From Nitrosopumilus sp. Nsub (lineage in GTDB: Archaea > Thermoproteota > Nitrososphaeria > Nitrososphaerales > Nitrosopumilaceae), in the NCBI RefSeq assembly GCF_001541925.1, contig NZ_LQMW01000017.1, forward strand, positions 62,001-126,000: a DNA stretch of 64,000 nucleotides. Direction: 5' to 3'. The position numbers and the translations under genes are program-made. The notes under the pieces are model-generated. The model did no database searches. It worked only from the letters and a program-made list of their open reading frames with translations, and had not been told where the DNA came from. Positions 9,424-18,469 of this stretch are shown piece after piece; position 1 is the first letter of the stretch, and each line of letters starts with the position of its first letter.

Positions 9424-9516
9424 ATTTTTAATTATTGAAATTTTAGTAATTATTTTTTAGCATATTCATGATTAGGAGCATCATAAATTCTGAAAAATTA
9501 AGGATTGGAACTGAAA

Positions 9517-10833
9517 CTAATCTTTCTTTTTGTGTGCTTTAGCAATTAAAGCCAAAATAATTGCAACAACTCCAGCAACTCCAAAAGCAATTGCAAAACT
9601 GATTATCATTTCTTTATTAGATGAAGGAGATGCAGAACTTGCAGTAGAACTGGATTCAGAGGAATCTAACACACAGACATTATTTTCTAAAATAGTTCCA
9701 GGACCACAACGTTGATCTAATACACAGACATTATTTTCTAAAATAGTTCCAGGACCACATTCATTTGTAGGAAGGGTTTCAATAACAGGGGTTTCAATAA
9801 CAGGGGTTTCAATAACAGGGGTTTCAATAACAGGGGTTTCAATAACAGGGGCAGAAATTACTTTTGAGAAACCAAATTCTGAGCCAATTATTTCTAATTC
9901 TTCAGTTCCCAAAGGAACATCAATACTTAATGTTCTACTTTCAAAGGTAGTTTGAGTTTCTCTGAAAATTGTTTCATCCCCATCAGATAAAATAAAGAAT
10001 TTATCATCAACACCGTCATAAATGGAATCAAAGAAATTTCGATCAAATGTGACATCTAGTTTTCCAGATGAGTCATTTACATTAACATAAAAAATTAGAG
10101 ACATTGAATCAGTATCAGATTCTATTTCATATACAGTCAAACCCATGGCAGTAAAATCAACATCAAAAGGCATACCATCAACAGTTACTGAAAGAGTTTC
10201 AATAGAAGGAATGGCTGTAGGTTCAGAGATAGATGTTTGTTCTGCAGTTTCCTCATCTATAGGGAATCCAGAGTTAACATTGTTAGATGAATCGGAATCA
10301 GGAAAGCTATAGATAACAAATTCAATCCAAGGATAATCAGGATCAATTATTCGATAAGTTCCAAGTTCAGTCAGTGTAAATGAAACAGATTCCCCAGGAG
10401 GAATTATGTCAGTAACTATTCTATTATCTTTGTTAAAATCACATGGGTTATCATCAGTTTGAGTATCAGATGTTTGAGTATCATTAGGATCAAATTCACA
10501 AACTAAAAAAGTATCATAATTAATGGTTGATGCTCGATTAGAATTTGCATTACCACTAACTAACACATGTGAAACAACATCATTATTGATTATAGTAATC
10601 GTTGAGCCAGGGGAAGATGAAAATAAAGTATTGTCAAGGTATTGACTATTGTCTTCAAGATAACCATTTTCAATAATTTGAACAACTCCATTATCAGATG
10701 TTTCAGCATAAACTAACACTGTAGAAATCATTGTAAAGAGAATCAAACCTAGAGAAATTTTCATCAAAGTACTAACATTAGGAAAATGCAAAGTTTCAGA
10801 CTTTAAATTACCAACATTTTGTTTTTCTAACAC
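9517..10833 (-). CDS. Cell-surface repeat protein with cupredoxin-like domain and C-terminal anchor
   Basis: Modular surface protein of up to 438 aa. After a hydrophobic signal helix (MKISLGLILF) comes a beta domain resembling a cupredoxin fold (PGSTITIINND, then PPGESVSFTL) but without an obvious Cys-His-Met copper site. A second beta domain follows, then five PVIET pentapeptide repeats, two copies of a 17-residue cysteine motif (CGPGTILENNVCVLD), a Ser-rich linker and a C-terminal transmembrane helix with a Lys-rich tail. GTG 10833 gives the longest form; ATG 10764 would place the signal peptide at the very N-terminus and may be the true start. Likely envelope-exposed; ligand unknown. Confidence 0.65.
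   Translation of the reverse strand: MLEKQNVGNLKSETLHFPNVSTLMKISLGLILFTMISTVLVYAETSDNGVVQIIENGYLEDNSQYLDNTLFSSSPGSTITIINNDVVSHVLVSGNANSNRASTINYDTFLVCEFDPNDTQTSDTQTDDNPCDFNKDNRIVTDIIPPGESVSFTLTELGTYRIIDPDYPWIEFVIYSFPDSDSSNNVNSGFPIDEETAEQTSISEPTAIPSIETLSVTVDGMPFDVDFTAMGLTVYEIESDTDSMSLIFYVNVNDSSGKLDVTFDRNFFDSIYDGVDDKFFILSDGDETIFRETQTTFESRTLSIDVPLGTEELEIIGSEFGFSKVISAPVIETPVIETPVIETPVIETPVIETLPTNECGPGTILENNVCVLDQRCGPGTILENNVCVLDSSESSSTASSASPSSNKEMIISFAIAFGVAGVVAIILALIAKAHKKKD
9666..9767 (-). repeat. Two 51-bp tandem repeats coding for the CGPGT cysteine motif
   Basis: The period is 51 bases (17 codons) with a 38-base block identical in both copies (9671-9708 and 9722-9759). Each encodes CGPGTILENNVCVLD plus two residues. 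The near-perfect DNA identity points to a recent duplication inside the gene. Confidence 0.8.
9776..9850 (-). repeat. Five perfect 15-bp tandem repeats (PVIET)
   Basis: Unit gtttcaataacaggg on the plus strand, five exact copies in frame, coding PVIET five times. This is a proline-rich stalk between the beta domains and the cysteine motifs of the surface protein. Identical units suggest slippage-driven length variation. Confidence 0.9.
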
Positions 10834-10945
10834 AAATTTTTAACTCAAAAATGGTGTTAAAATCAAAGAGCCGATTATTAATCACGTACAAGTCAATTTT
10901 TTTGAATATTTTTTAATGTCAGGCACAAACTATAGTGTTTAAATT

Positions 10946-11878
10946 CTAAATTACGCCTCTAAGGATTTGAATAATTTTTTCACCAATGACATTTGCAGCC
11001 AAAGATTGAGCCTCTTTTGTTTGAGCACCAATATGAGGAGTTAAAATCACATTATCAAGTTCTGCCAATTTATTACCAGTTGCAGGTTCTTGTTCAAAAA
11101 CATCTAAAGCTGCTCCACCCAAAGTACCATTTTTGATTGCCTCATACAAAGCATCCTCATCAACAACACCACCTCTAGAAGTATTGATAATTTTTGCAGT
11201 ATTTTTCATTGTTGACATTTTTTGTGCATCCAATAAATGATGAGTTGAATCTAACAATGGAACATGAATTGAGACATAATCACAACTTTGTAACAAAGTA
11301 TTCAAATCAGCTTTCATTAAACCAACCTCTTTTGCAAATTCCTCATCAATTGGCATTACATCATATCCAATAATATTCATGTTTAGTGCACGTGCTAATC
11401 TACCTAATCTTTTACCAATATTTCCTAATCCAATAATACCCAAATATTTTCCACGAAGTTCTGTTCCCTTTAGTTCTTTTTTGAGCCATTTTCCATCACG
11501 GATTGCCCTATCACCTCTAGCAGTTTGACGTGCCAAAGATAACATCAAACCTAAAACTAATTCAGCAACAGCATTCATTGCACCTTCTACAGCATTAATT
11601 ACACGAATGTTTTTTGCTTTAGCAGCTTCTTGATCAACATTATCTAATCCAACACCAACACGTGCAATTATTTTACAATTATCAGCTTTGTCAATAATCT
11701 CTTTTGTTATAGTTGTCCTACTTCTCACAATAACAATGTTAAAAGTAGAAATTTTTTCTAAAATTTGTGCAGGAGTTATTTCTGGTTCATATGCAACCTT
11801 TAGACCATTATCAGTTAAAATTTTAGTTAGTACTGGATCTACTTCATCACAAATTAGTACAGAATCTTCAAAACTCAA
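10946..11878 (-). CDS. serA: D-3-phosphoglycerate dehydrogenase-like 2-hydroxyacid dehydrogenase
   Basis: NAD-dependent D-2-hydroxyacid dehydrogenase, 310 aa. The split catalytic domain surrounds a Rossmann domain with IIGLGNIGKRLGRLA. Catalytic residues are visible in INTSRGG (Arg), DVFEQEPA (Glu) and LTPHIGAQTKEA (His). It closely resembles the short SerA form without the C-terminal ACT domain, hence first step of serine synthesis, probably without serine feedback through ACT. TTG start at 11878. Close relatives act on glyoxylate or other hydroxyacids, so the exact substrate is likely but not proven. Confidence 0.85.
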   Translation of the reverse strand: MSFEDSVLICDEVDPVLTKILTDNGLKVAYEPEITPAQILEKISTFNIVIVRSRTTITKEIIDKADNCKIIARVGVGLDNVDQEAAKAKNIRVINAVEGAMNAVAELVLGLMLSLARQTARGDRAIRDGKWLKKELKGTELRGKYLGIIGLGNIGKRLGRLARALNMNIIGYDVMPIDEEFAKEVGLMKADLNTLLQSCDYVSIHVPLLDSTHHLLDAQKMSTMKNTAKIINTSRGGVVDEDALYEAIKNGTLGGAALDVFEQEPATGNKLAELDNVILTPHIGAQTKEAQSLAANVIGEKIIQILRGVI

Positions 11879-11944
11879 TAAAATCTAAAATGAAATGCGG
11901 CATATAATTCATTAAAAAAAATAAAAAAATAAAATAAAATTGGT

Positions 11945-13372
11945 CTAGATACGACCTAAGTCTGTCATTACTTCAATGATTGGTCCAGCTAATTCAGGAA
12001 CTACTTCCCATAGTGGGATAGCACCGTCTGCTTTCAAATCAGAAATAACTTCATCGGTATACATACCATGGATGTTTAATGCTGGGTGAGCAATGCTGTT
12101 TTGACCCATTGGTGGGACTGCATCACTTGGATTACCTAAGACATATGCGTATGATGGTACTGCGTCCATACCTAAGCCTTCAACGATTGGGTTTAAGTTG
12201 AATGGATCACCTGCAACAAATACTGTTACTGCACCGGAATAGATTGCTGCATAGTCGTGGTTAACTGCTGCATAAACTCCTGGCTCATCAAATACCAAAT
12301 CTACAATCATACCTTGTGAACCTCCGACTAACCATGTTTCAGTGGCAGCAGATTGAACTCTGTTACCTTGTGTAACTCTATCCAAGATTTCTCCTACAAT
12401 GTGGAAGAAGACTGGTTCGTTACCTTGGTTCTCAATGAAAAGTCTTACGTGTTGATCATTTTCAACAAATAAGAGTTGTCCTTGTTGTTCTTCTAAGTCA
12501 AGACCATCTCTGGCTTGTAGAACAGCACTGATTTTCTTTTCTGGGTCACCCATTACAAGTAAGTTGTGTGCCATGTTTGGAACATAACCAAATTGCATGC
12601 CGTTGACTACTGTTGCAGTGTTTTGATGAGACATCATTTTGCCCATATCATAATTACCGTCAGTTAAGTACAACTGGCTGTATTGTAGCTGGAACTCTAA
12701 TGCATCAGCATCGTAGAAAACTCTGTCTAATTCACCGCTTCCACTGGTTTTCTCAACCATTAATTTCTTGTAACCGTTTGCTGGGTCAACGATTGCAATT
12801 CCGTACATGCCGGAAAGTACGTGTTGATCCATAGCAGCGAGTTTAACACCAGAACAATGGTATTTGAAAATTCCTGCGGATTCAGCAATATAACAGTAAG
12901 TTGTGGATTCACCTGGATTAACGGATTCAAATGCTCCTGCAGTTATCTGAGATGCGTGCATGTCATTTCCGTGTCCTACCATTTCATCAGATGGAATAGT
13001 TAGTGTCATCTTTACAACGTCACCTTGGGTAACTCTCAATGTTGGACCTGGGATTTGTCCACTAAAGGTCATTGCATTGTAAGTTTCACCAGTTACGAGA
13101 GGCATTTCATGGCTCTCACCGGTTAGTTGAAAGTCGTGTACTGTTCGTCCAGAGGACTCAAGTACTCCACAATCGGTTTCTGCGAATGCTTTTGGCATTA
13201 CAAGTTGTAAGCCACCCATTTGATGGATTTTCTCAATTACATCGGCATCCATTTTGTTGATGTCGAGTGATTGTCCACTAATTTGGGTTTGTGTGTATGT
13301 GCTTCCGAATAAGGTTGCTCCCATTACAGCTACTGCTGCAATTGTAAAGAGCATACTGAATTTCTTATTCAT
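11945..13372 (-). CDS. nirK: Copper nitrite reductase NirK (multicopper oxidase family)
   Basis: Two-domain copper enzyme of the ammonia-oxidizing archaea, 475 aa with an N-terminal signal sequence and therefore extracytoplasmic. Copper ligands sit in GHGNDMH (about residues 140-146), in KYHCSGVKLAAMDQH with the following GMYG (type I Cys, His, Met and a type II His) and in VFFHIVGE (type II His) in domain two. NirK makes NO from nitrite, and NO is thought to be needed for archaeal ammonia oxidation. Codon use is enriched in G/C-ending codons relative to its neighbours, a sign of very high expression. ATG start at 13372, about 25 bases after a TATA box. Confidence 0.92.
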   Translation of the reverse strand: MNKKFSMLFTIAAVAVMGATLFGSTYTQTQISGQSLDINKMDADVIEKIHQMGGLQLVMPKAFAETDCGVLESSGRTVHDFQLTGESHEMPLVTGETYNAMTFSGQIPGPTLRVTQGDVVKMTLTIPSDEMVGHGNDMHASQITAGAFESVNPGESTTYCYIAESAGIFKYHCSGVKLAAMDQHVLSGMYGIAIVDPANGYKKLMVEKTSGSGELDRVFYDADALEFQLQYSQLYLTDGNYDMGKMMSHQNTATVVNGMQFGYVPNMAHNLLVMGDPEKKISAVLQARDGLDLEEQQGQLLFVENDQHVRLFIENQGNEPVFFHIVGEILDRVTQGNRVQSAATETWLVGGSQGMIVDLVFDEPGVYAAVNHDYAAIYSGAVTVFVAGDPFNLNPIVEGLGMDAVPSYAYVLGNPSDAVPPMGQNSIAHPALNIHGMYTDEVISDLKADGAIPLWEVVPELAGPIIEVMTDLGRI

Positions 13373-13392
13373 GGTACAAATACCGAATTTCC

Positions 13393-13402
13393 CTATAAAT
13401 AC
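13393..13402 (-). promoter_or_regulatory. TATA box of nirK
   Basis: Read on the minus strand, TATTTATAG-type sequence centred about 25 bases before the nirK ATG, the distance expected for a leaderless or near-leaderless archaeal transcript. Confidence 0.5.
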
Positions 13403-13525
13403 TAAACCTGAATTTTCATCATTCTAACGATCTTTTCTAGTGTTTATTTTAATAGATTCTCATTCTATATGTTTAGAATCAGTTCAAAAGAAATGAATAA
13501 TAAAAGTGAAAACGGTAAAGTCAAC

Positions 13526-14887
13526 ATGAAGTTTCGATCAGATCAAGATTCATTAGGCAAAGTCAAAATTCCTGCAGATGCATATTATGGAGCATTTACG
13601 GGTAGAGCAATTAATCAATATCATGTAACAGGAAACAAAGCTCACAAAAATTTGATTGATGCCTTTGTAATGATCAAGAGATCTGCTGCAGTTGCAAATA
13701 TGAAAACAAAAGTAATTGATACTAAACGTGGAAAAGCCATTGTATCAGCATGTGACAAAATTTTGTCAGGTAAATTCACTGACCAATTTGTTGTCGATAT
13801 GATCAATTCAGGTGCAGGAACTGCATTTAACATGAACTCTAATGAAGTTATTTCAAATGTGGCATTAGAAATTCTACATAAGAAAAAAGGACAGTATGAA
13901 TTCTTACATCCAAATGATCATGTAAACATGTCACAGTCAAGTAACGATACATATCCAACAGCAATGCATGTTGCAATTTTGATGAATCTTAAAGAAACAA
14001 TTCCAGCAGTAGAAATTTTAATTAAATCATTATCTAAAAAAGCAAAAGAATTTTCATCATTTAAAAAAATTGGAAGAACACATTTGATGGATGCATTGCC
14101 AATTACATTGGGCAGTGAATTTGCAGCTTACACCACATCCATAACAAAAGCCAAAAACAATCTCGTTGCAGCACAAAAAGAATTACAAAATGTTGCACTT
14201 GGAGGCACAGCAGTCGGCAATGGTGCAAACACACCAAAAGGATATAGGAAAATTGCAATAACAGAACTAAGTAAAATTTCTAAACTTAAATTAAAACCAG
14301 AACCTGACATGCAATTTAGCTTACAAAGCAAATTCCCAGTTGCAAATGCATCAGGAGCATTAAGAAACTTGGCATTAGAGATTGGAAAAATTGCAAACGA
14401 TGTCAGATTAATGGCATCAGGCCCAATTGCAGGTTTGGCAGAATTAGGAATTCCAGCAGTTCATGCAGGTTCATCAATCATGCCAGGTAAAGTAAACCCA
14501 TCACTGGCTGAATGCATGAACATGATTTGTTTTAATATCATAGGAAATGATACAGCAGTATCATATGCAGCACAAGGCGGACAATTTGAACTAAATGTAA
14601 TGTTACCTGGAATGCTAAAATCAGTATTAGAATCAACAGATATGCTCAAGAATTTTTTACCAATATTTTCTGCAAATCTAATTGATGGATTGACTGCAAA
14701 TAAACAAAAACTTCAAGAAAATATCGAAAACAGTCCAGTAATAGTAACTTTACTTACTCCAAAGATAGGATATTTGAAGTCAGCAGAACTATTCAAAGAA
14801 TCACTAAAAACTGGAAAGACAATTAGAGAATTAGTAGTTTCAAAGAAACTAATGACCAACAAAGAAATAGATTCACTGTTTAGATAA
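13526..14887 (+). CDS. fumC: Class II fumarate hydratase (fumarase/aspartase superfamily)
   Basis: Interconverts fumarate and malate, used in the TCA reactions and the succinate branch of the HP/HB cycle. From ATG 13526 it begins MKFRSDQDSLGKVKIP like other class II fumarases. Signatures: MSQSSNDTYPTA, GRTHLMDALP, and the superfamily loop GSSIMPGKVNPS. Aspartase and fumarase share these motifs, so aspartate ammonia-lyase is the main alternative. Upstream in-frame ATGs at 13469 and 13493 exist; a TATA-like stretch near 13442-13451 would put transcription start close to 13469, leaving the start open. The next gene follows after three bases. Confidence 0.83.
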   Translation: MKFRSDQDSLGKVKIPADAYYGAFTGRAINQYHVTGNKAHKNLIDAFVMIKRSAAVANMKTKVIDTKRGKAIVSACDKILSGKFTDQFVVDMINSGAGTAFNMNSNEVISNVALEILHKKKGQYEFLHPNDHVNMSQSSNDTYPTAMHVAILMNLKETIPAVEILIKSLSKKAKEFSSFKKIGRTHLMDALPITLGSEFAAYTTSITKAKNNLVAAQKELQNVALGGTAVGNGANTPKGYRKIAITELSKISKLKLKPEPDMQFSLQSKFPVANASGALRNLALEIGKIANDVRLMASGPIAGLAELGIPAVHAGSSIMPGKVNPSLAECMNMICFNIIGNDTAVSYAAQGGQFELNVMLPGMLKSVLESTDMLKNFLPIFSANLIDGLTANKQKLQENIENSPVIVTLLTPKIGYLKSAELFKESLKTGKTIRELVVSKKLMTNKEIDSLFR

Positions 14888-14890
14888 GTT

Positions 14891-16159
14891 ATGGCAAAAA
14901 TCTTTGTAGAAGCCTATGGCTGCTCTGCTAGTTTTGCAGATTCAGAAATGATTTCAGGATTGATTGTCAATGGAGGACACACATTGGCAACAGATTCAAC
15001 AGAATCAGATCTTAATCTCATAGTTACATGTTCAGTTAAAGATACAACAGCAGATAAAATGATGTACAGAATCAAATCATTAAAAACAAAACCACTAATC
15101 GTTGCAGGATGTCTACCAAAAGCCGAAAAAGAAAATGTTGAAAAATTTACAAAAAATGCAAGCTTACTTGGCCCAAGTTCATTAGGAAAAACATTAGAAG
15201 TGATTAACTCCACATTAGGAGGCAAAAAGCAAATTGCCCTAGAAGATTCAGATGTATCAAAAGTAGGATTACCAAAAGTCAGATTAAATCCAACCGTAGG
15301 AATTGTGGAAATTGCAAGTGGATGTATGAGCGAATGTACATTTTGTCAAACTAAATTATCAAAAGGGGATCTTTCAAGTTACAGATTAGGAGACATTGTG
15401 AGACAAGTTAAAACAGAAATTAAAGAGGGGTGTAAAGAAGTTTGGCTGACATCAACAGACAATGGATGTTACGGATTGGACATAGGAACAGATTTACCTT
15501 CATTAGTAAATACAGTTTCAGAAATTCCAGAAGATTTCATGATAAGAGTGGGAATGATGAATCCAATGTATATGCCAAGAATTAAAGAAAAGTTAATTGA
15601 GTCATATGATAACAAAAAAGTTTTCAAGTTTTTACACATTCCAGTTCAAAGCGGAAGCGATAAAGTACTAAATGACATGAAAAGAGGACATACTAGTCAA
15701 ACATTTAGAGAAATTGTAAAAAAGACAAAAGAGAAATTTGACAACTTTACAATTTCAACAGACATAATTGTTGGATTTCCATCAGAAACAGAAGAAGATT
15801 TTCAAAAAACTATCCAATTATTGGATGAAACAAAACCAGATGTTGTCAATTTATCAAAGTATAGTGCCAGACCAGGAACAGATGCAGCAGAATTAGAACA
15901 AATTGATGCAGCAGAAGTTAAGAGAAGAAGTAAAGTAATTTTTGATCAGATCAACAATATATCCTTAGAAAGTAACAAAAAATGGATCGGATGGAAAGGA
16001 AAAGTATTGTTTGATGAAAACACAGAGGAAGGAATCAAAGGAAGAAACTATGCTTACAAACCTATTGCAGTGGATGAAAAAGTCAAAATTGGAGATTCAC
16101 ACATTGTTGAAATCACCAACGCTACCAGAAAAAGGCTAATTGGGAAGATCGCAAGCTAA
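14891..16159 (+). CDS. tRNA-t6A37 methylthiotransferase (CDKAL1/MtaB type, radical SAM)
   Basis: Converts t6A to ms2t6A at position 37 of ANN-decoding tRNAs. The three domains of the MiaB family are visible: UPF0004 with its three cluster cysteines (YGCSASFADSE, VTCSVKD, AGCLPKAE), the radical SAM domain with CMSECTFC (C-x3-C-x2-C, about residues 144-151), and a C-terminal TRAM segment (WKGKVLFDEN onward). The length of 422 aa fits the archaeal e-MtaB group rather than MiaB. ATG start four bases after the fumarase stop, so probably cotranscribed. Confidence 0.9.
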   Translation: MAKIFVEAYGCSASFADSEMISGLIVNGGHTLATDSTESDLNLIVTCSVKDTTADKMMYRIKSLKTKPLIVAGCLPKAEKENVEKFTKNASLLGPSSLGKTLEVINSTLGGKKQIALEDSDVSKVGLPKVRLNPTVGIVEIASGCMSECTFCQTKLSKGDLSSYRLGDIVRQVKTEIKEGCKEVWLTSTDNGCYGLDIGTDLPSLVNTVSEIPEDFMIRVGMMNPMYMPRIKEKLIESYDNKKVFKFLHIPVQSGSDKVLNDMKRGHTSQTFREIVKKTKEKFDNFTISTDIIVGFPSETEEDFQKTIQLLDETKPDVVNLSKYSARPGTDAAELEQIDAAEVKRRSKVIFDQINNISLESNKKWIGWKGKVLFDENTEEGIKGRNYAYKPIAVDEKVKIGDSHIVEITNATRKRLIGKIAS

Positions 16160-16231
16160 ATTTTTTCGATCTAAAATTTGATAAAAAAAACGTAAGAAGG
16201 TTTTTTATGTAAATCTGAGAATAAAATTAGA

Positions 16232-17179
16232 ATGAGTTTTCAAGTAAAAGAACCAGTATTAGTAATAGGATTAGGCGGAGTAGGCTCAAAATTAGCAAAC
16301 GAAGCAAAAGATGCCCTAAATTCAGATTGCTTAGTCATCAGTAACGATTCAAAAGATTGCTCATCAAGTAGTGACTCAATTCACATATCTACAGATTCAA
16401 TAATTAATCCATCAGTTCAATTGATTAGAGGTTCAACATACAAAAAATCTGAAGACATCAAATCCAAAATTTCTCAATACTCCACAGTTGTTTTAATGAG
16501 TAATTTGGCTGGAAAAGCAGGTGCAGCAATTGCTCCAGTAATCTCAGAAATATGCAATAATGCAGACAAAGGACTAATCACATTTGCAATTATGCCATTC
16601 AAATATGAAAAAGAAAAAATATTCAATTCAGGAATTTCACTAAAGAGAGTCAGAGAAGATTCACAATGTACAATTGTATTAGATAATGATTCATTACTAG
16701 AAAGCAACCCAGAGTTAACTCCTAAAGCATGTTACAATATTGCTAACTCAGCAATTATGCACGTAGTAAAATCACTTGGAACAACTGAAATAAATTCTGA
16801 AACAAATATTCTCACAACAAGTAAAGATGGAAACAGTATGGAAGAATCTCTAAGAGATTCATTAAAAATGCTATACCAAAATGCTCCACCAAATGCAGTT
16901 AAGAGTTCAATGTTGTATGTAGCAGGAGGAGAAAATATCCCAGTAGGAATAATCAATTCAATTAAAAATATTTCAAATGGAATCACAAATCAATCAAATT
17001 CACAAATTAATGTGTCATCATCAGATGAATCCAAAGTAGTAATGCTATCATCAGTACAAACAATGACAAAATTTGACAACTACGATCCATTAGGAATGAT
17101 ACCAAAAGAACAGACCCTCGATTGGGATACTCCAGATTGCAGTATAGATTGCAAATTAGAACTATATCAATTAGAATAA
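16232..17179 (+). CDS. Divergent FtsZ/tubulin-superfamily protein
   Basis: A 315-aa protein whose first two thirds follow the FtsZ GTPase domain: an opening strand and loop (VIGLGGVGSKLANEA), a position matching the T4 loop that reads SNLAGKAGAAIAP instead of the GTP-binding GGGTGTG, then ITFAIMPFKYE (compare the TLPF segment) and TIVLDNDSLLE (compare IPNDRLL). Thaumarchaeota are known to carry such an FtsZ-like protein although they divide with Cdv/ESCRT proteins. The glycine-rich signature is strongly eroded, so canonical GTP binding and polymerisation are doubtful. ATG start; its own promoter region is AT-rich. Confidence 0.72.
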   Translation: MSFQVKEPVLVIGLGGVGSKLANEAKDALNSDCLVISNDSKDCSSSSDSIHISTDSIINPSVQLIRGSTYKKSEDIKSKISQYSTVVLMSNLAGKAGAAIAPVISEICNNADKGLITFAIMPFKYEKEKIFNSGISLKRVREDSQCTIVLDNDSLLESNPELTPKACYNIANSAIMHVVKSLGTTEINSETNILTTSKDGNSMEESLRDSLKMLYQNAPPNAVKSSMLYVAGGENIPVGIINSIKNISNGITNQSNSQINVSSSDESKVVMLSSVQTMTKFDNYDPLGMIPKEQTLDWDTPDCSIDCKLELYQLE

Positions 17180-17209
17180 AAAACTTTTAGAAATTCTAAC
17201 AATTATTTG

Positions 17210-17437
17210 TTAATTTAAAACATCATTTTCATCTTTAGAGTCAGATGAAACAATTGCCTTCATTTGTGAAGTATCAGAACAAGTTTTTCTAAATCCAATA
17301 TTATGTTCTAAAACTCTAACCATTCCAGTTCGCCTATAACCCTGAATAGATTCATCGTATTCCTTTTCATGAACTGTAAGAACTACAGCTTTTACTTTTT
17401 TTCCACAAGTTTTACAATAAACGTAGACCTCAGGCAT
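17210..17437 (-). CDS. Small cysteine-containing protein of unknown function
   Basis: 75 aa. The N-terminus MPEVYVYCKTCGKKVKAVVL contains a C-x2-C knuckle and a third Cys occurs in RKTCSDTSQ, so a metal site is possible but incomplete by eye. Basic in the first half, acidic at the end. ATG start 17437. Convergent with the FtsZ-like gene. No family recognised. Confidence 0.5.
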   Translation of the reverse strand: MPEVYVYCKTCGKKVKAVVLTVHEKEYDESIQGYRRTGMVRVLEHNIGFRKTCSDTSQMKAIVSSDSKDENDVLN

Positions 17438-17672
17438 AGTTAATTTTACTAAAAAATACCTGAACTTAAAATTTGAGTTATTATCAAAAGGATATTAAAA
17501 CAACAAGGAAATATGGAAAAGAAAGGATTCCATTACTCTCCACCATTCAATCCTGCAAATAATGGCATTTTCTTGTTATAATATTTATGTAAAAAAAATA
17601 TTTAAGTTTGATCCAACCAAGATATCAAAAAACAAGAGAAGAAGATAAATCAAAGAAAAACATTATAGATCA

Positions 17673-17807
17673 ATGAAAAATGAACTGACAAATGCTATTG
17701 AAAAAAAAGTATTTTGTTTCATAATGGATTTACCAGAATCCAGTTCAAACAAAAAAATAGGATCTAAAATGAAGGGTCATCCCATTGATGATCATTACTC
17801 ATTTTAG
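17673..17807 (+). CDS. Possible 44-codon small ORF in a 400-base spacer
   Basis: The spacer 17438-17843 contains no clear gene. The best frame runs from ATG 17673 (MKNELTNAIEKKVFCF) to TAG 17807. A second ATG frame of 22 codons begins at 17513. Neither has a recognisable motif or strong ribosome-binding site. TATA-like stretches occur near 17580-17605. The spacer may hold a short protein or an untranslated RNA, but the evidence is weak. Confidence 0.22.
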   Translation: MKNELTNAIEKKVFCFIMDLPESSSNKKIGSKMKGHPIDDHYSF

Positions 17808-17843
17808 AAAACTAATTTTGTTAAATTAAGAAAAAGTTAATTT

Positions 17844-18284
17844 TTAGTCCTTTGATGGTGCTTCTTCTTTAGCTGGTGCTTCTTCTTTAGCTGGTGCTTC
17901 TTCTTTAGCTGGTGCTTCTTCTTTAGCTGGTGCTTCTTCTTTAGCTGGTGCTTCTTCTACAACATTATCAACTTTGTCTTCAACTTTTTTAGTTTCTTTT
18001 TCAGGAGTAACAGCAGATTCGACATCATCAGTAAATGAAGTAACAAGAACATAACCTTCATCAGTTTTACTCATTCTAACTTTAATTTTTCTTGGAGGAC
18101 TGCGAGCACCTCTAGACCAAATTTGATGAGACAGTTCTTCATCAATTTTGATAGTTTCCACTTTCATGTGGTGTTGAGCAAATTCTTTAATCATATTGAT
18201 AGCTCGTACTGCACGATGTTGGGATTGAGAAAGTAATACTTTACCTAATGGAATTGTATAAACACGTTCTAATTCTTGTGACAA
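17844..18284 (-). CDS. rpl31e: 50S ribosomal protein L31e with a long acidic repeat tail
   Basis: The first 85-90 residues are a standard L31e (ERVYTIPLGKV, RAVRAINMIKEFA, DEELSHQIWSRGARSPPRKIKVRM). L31e usually ends there. Here about 55 more residues follow: a Val/Glu/Lys-rich segment and then repeated APAKEE hexapeptides to the stop. The tail is low-complexity, acidic and probably disordered on the ribosome surface. TTG start at 18284, directly abutting the stop of rpl39e, so the two form one operon. Confidence 0.93.
   Translation of the reverse strand: MSQELERVYTIPLGKVLLSQSQHRAVRAINMIKEFAQHHMKVETIKIDEELSHQIWSRGARSPPRKIKVRMSKTDEGYVLVTSFTDDVESAVTPEKETKKVEDKVDNVVEEAPAKEEAPAKEEAPAKEEAPAKEEAPAKEEAPSKD
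17857..17946 (-). repeat. Five perfect 18-bp tandem repeats in the L31e tail
   Basis: Unit ggtgcttcttctttagct (plus strand), five identical copies plus a partial sixth, coding the hexapeptide AKEEAP. Exact identity indicates recent expansion by slippage, and copy number may differ between strains. Confidence 0.92.
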
Positions 18285-18443
18285 TTATCCAACCTCCACA
18301 TCTGTTGATCTCCAAGCTCTACGTTTTGGATTAGTTCTAACAGTTCTGTTAGTTTTTAGTATAATCCAAGCTGGAACTGCTGAAGCCTGCTTTGTTTTTT
18401 TTAGCAGACGAATTTTTCTTGGAGAGGACTTGCGTGCAGCCAT
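18285..18443 (-). CDS. rpl39e: 50S ribosomal protein L39e
   Basis: 52-aa, highly basic protein found by reading the minus strand: MAARKSSPRKIRLLKK at the start, then the conserved SAVPAWIILKTNRTVRTNPK and RRAWRSTDVEVG at the end. This is the L39e pattern (W-I-x-L-K-T/T-R and N-x-K-R-R-x-W-R). L39e lines the nascent-peptide exit tunnel. ATG start at 18443 and the stop immediately precedes the rpl31e start codon. Confidence 0.95.
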   Translation of the reverse strand: MAARKSSPRKIRLLKKTKQASAVPAWIILKTNRTVRTNPKRRAWRSTDVEVG

Positions 18444-18469
18444 AGTTTTTCAGGCACGAAGAGCTCTTT

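Noticed and set aside
9776-9850. 15-bp repeats considered as an origin iteron or CRISPR
   Set aside because: Contiguous, in frame, coding PVIET within a surface protein.
17857-17946. Regular 18-bp repeats considered as a CRISPR-like array
   Set aside because: The units are contiguous without spacers and encode in-frame peptides of L31e.
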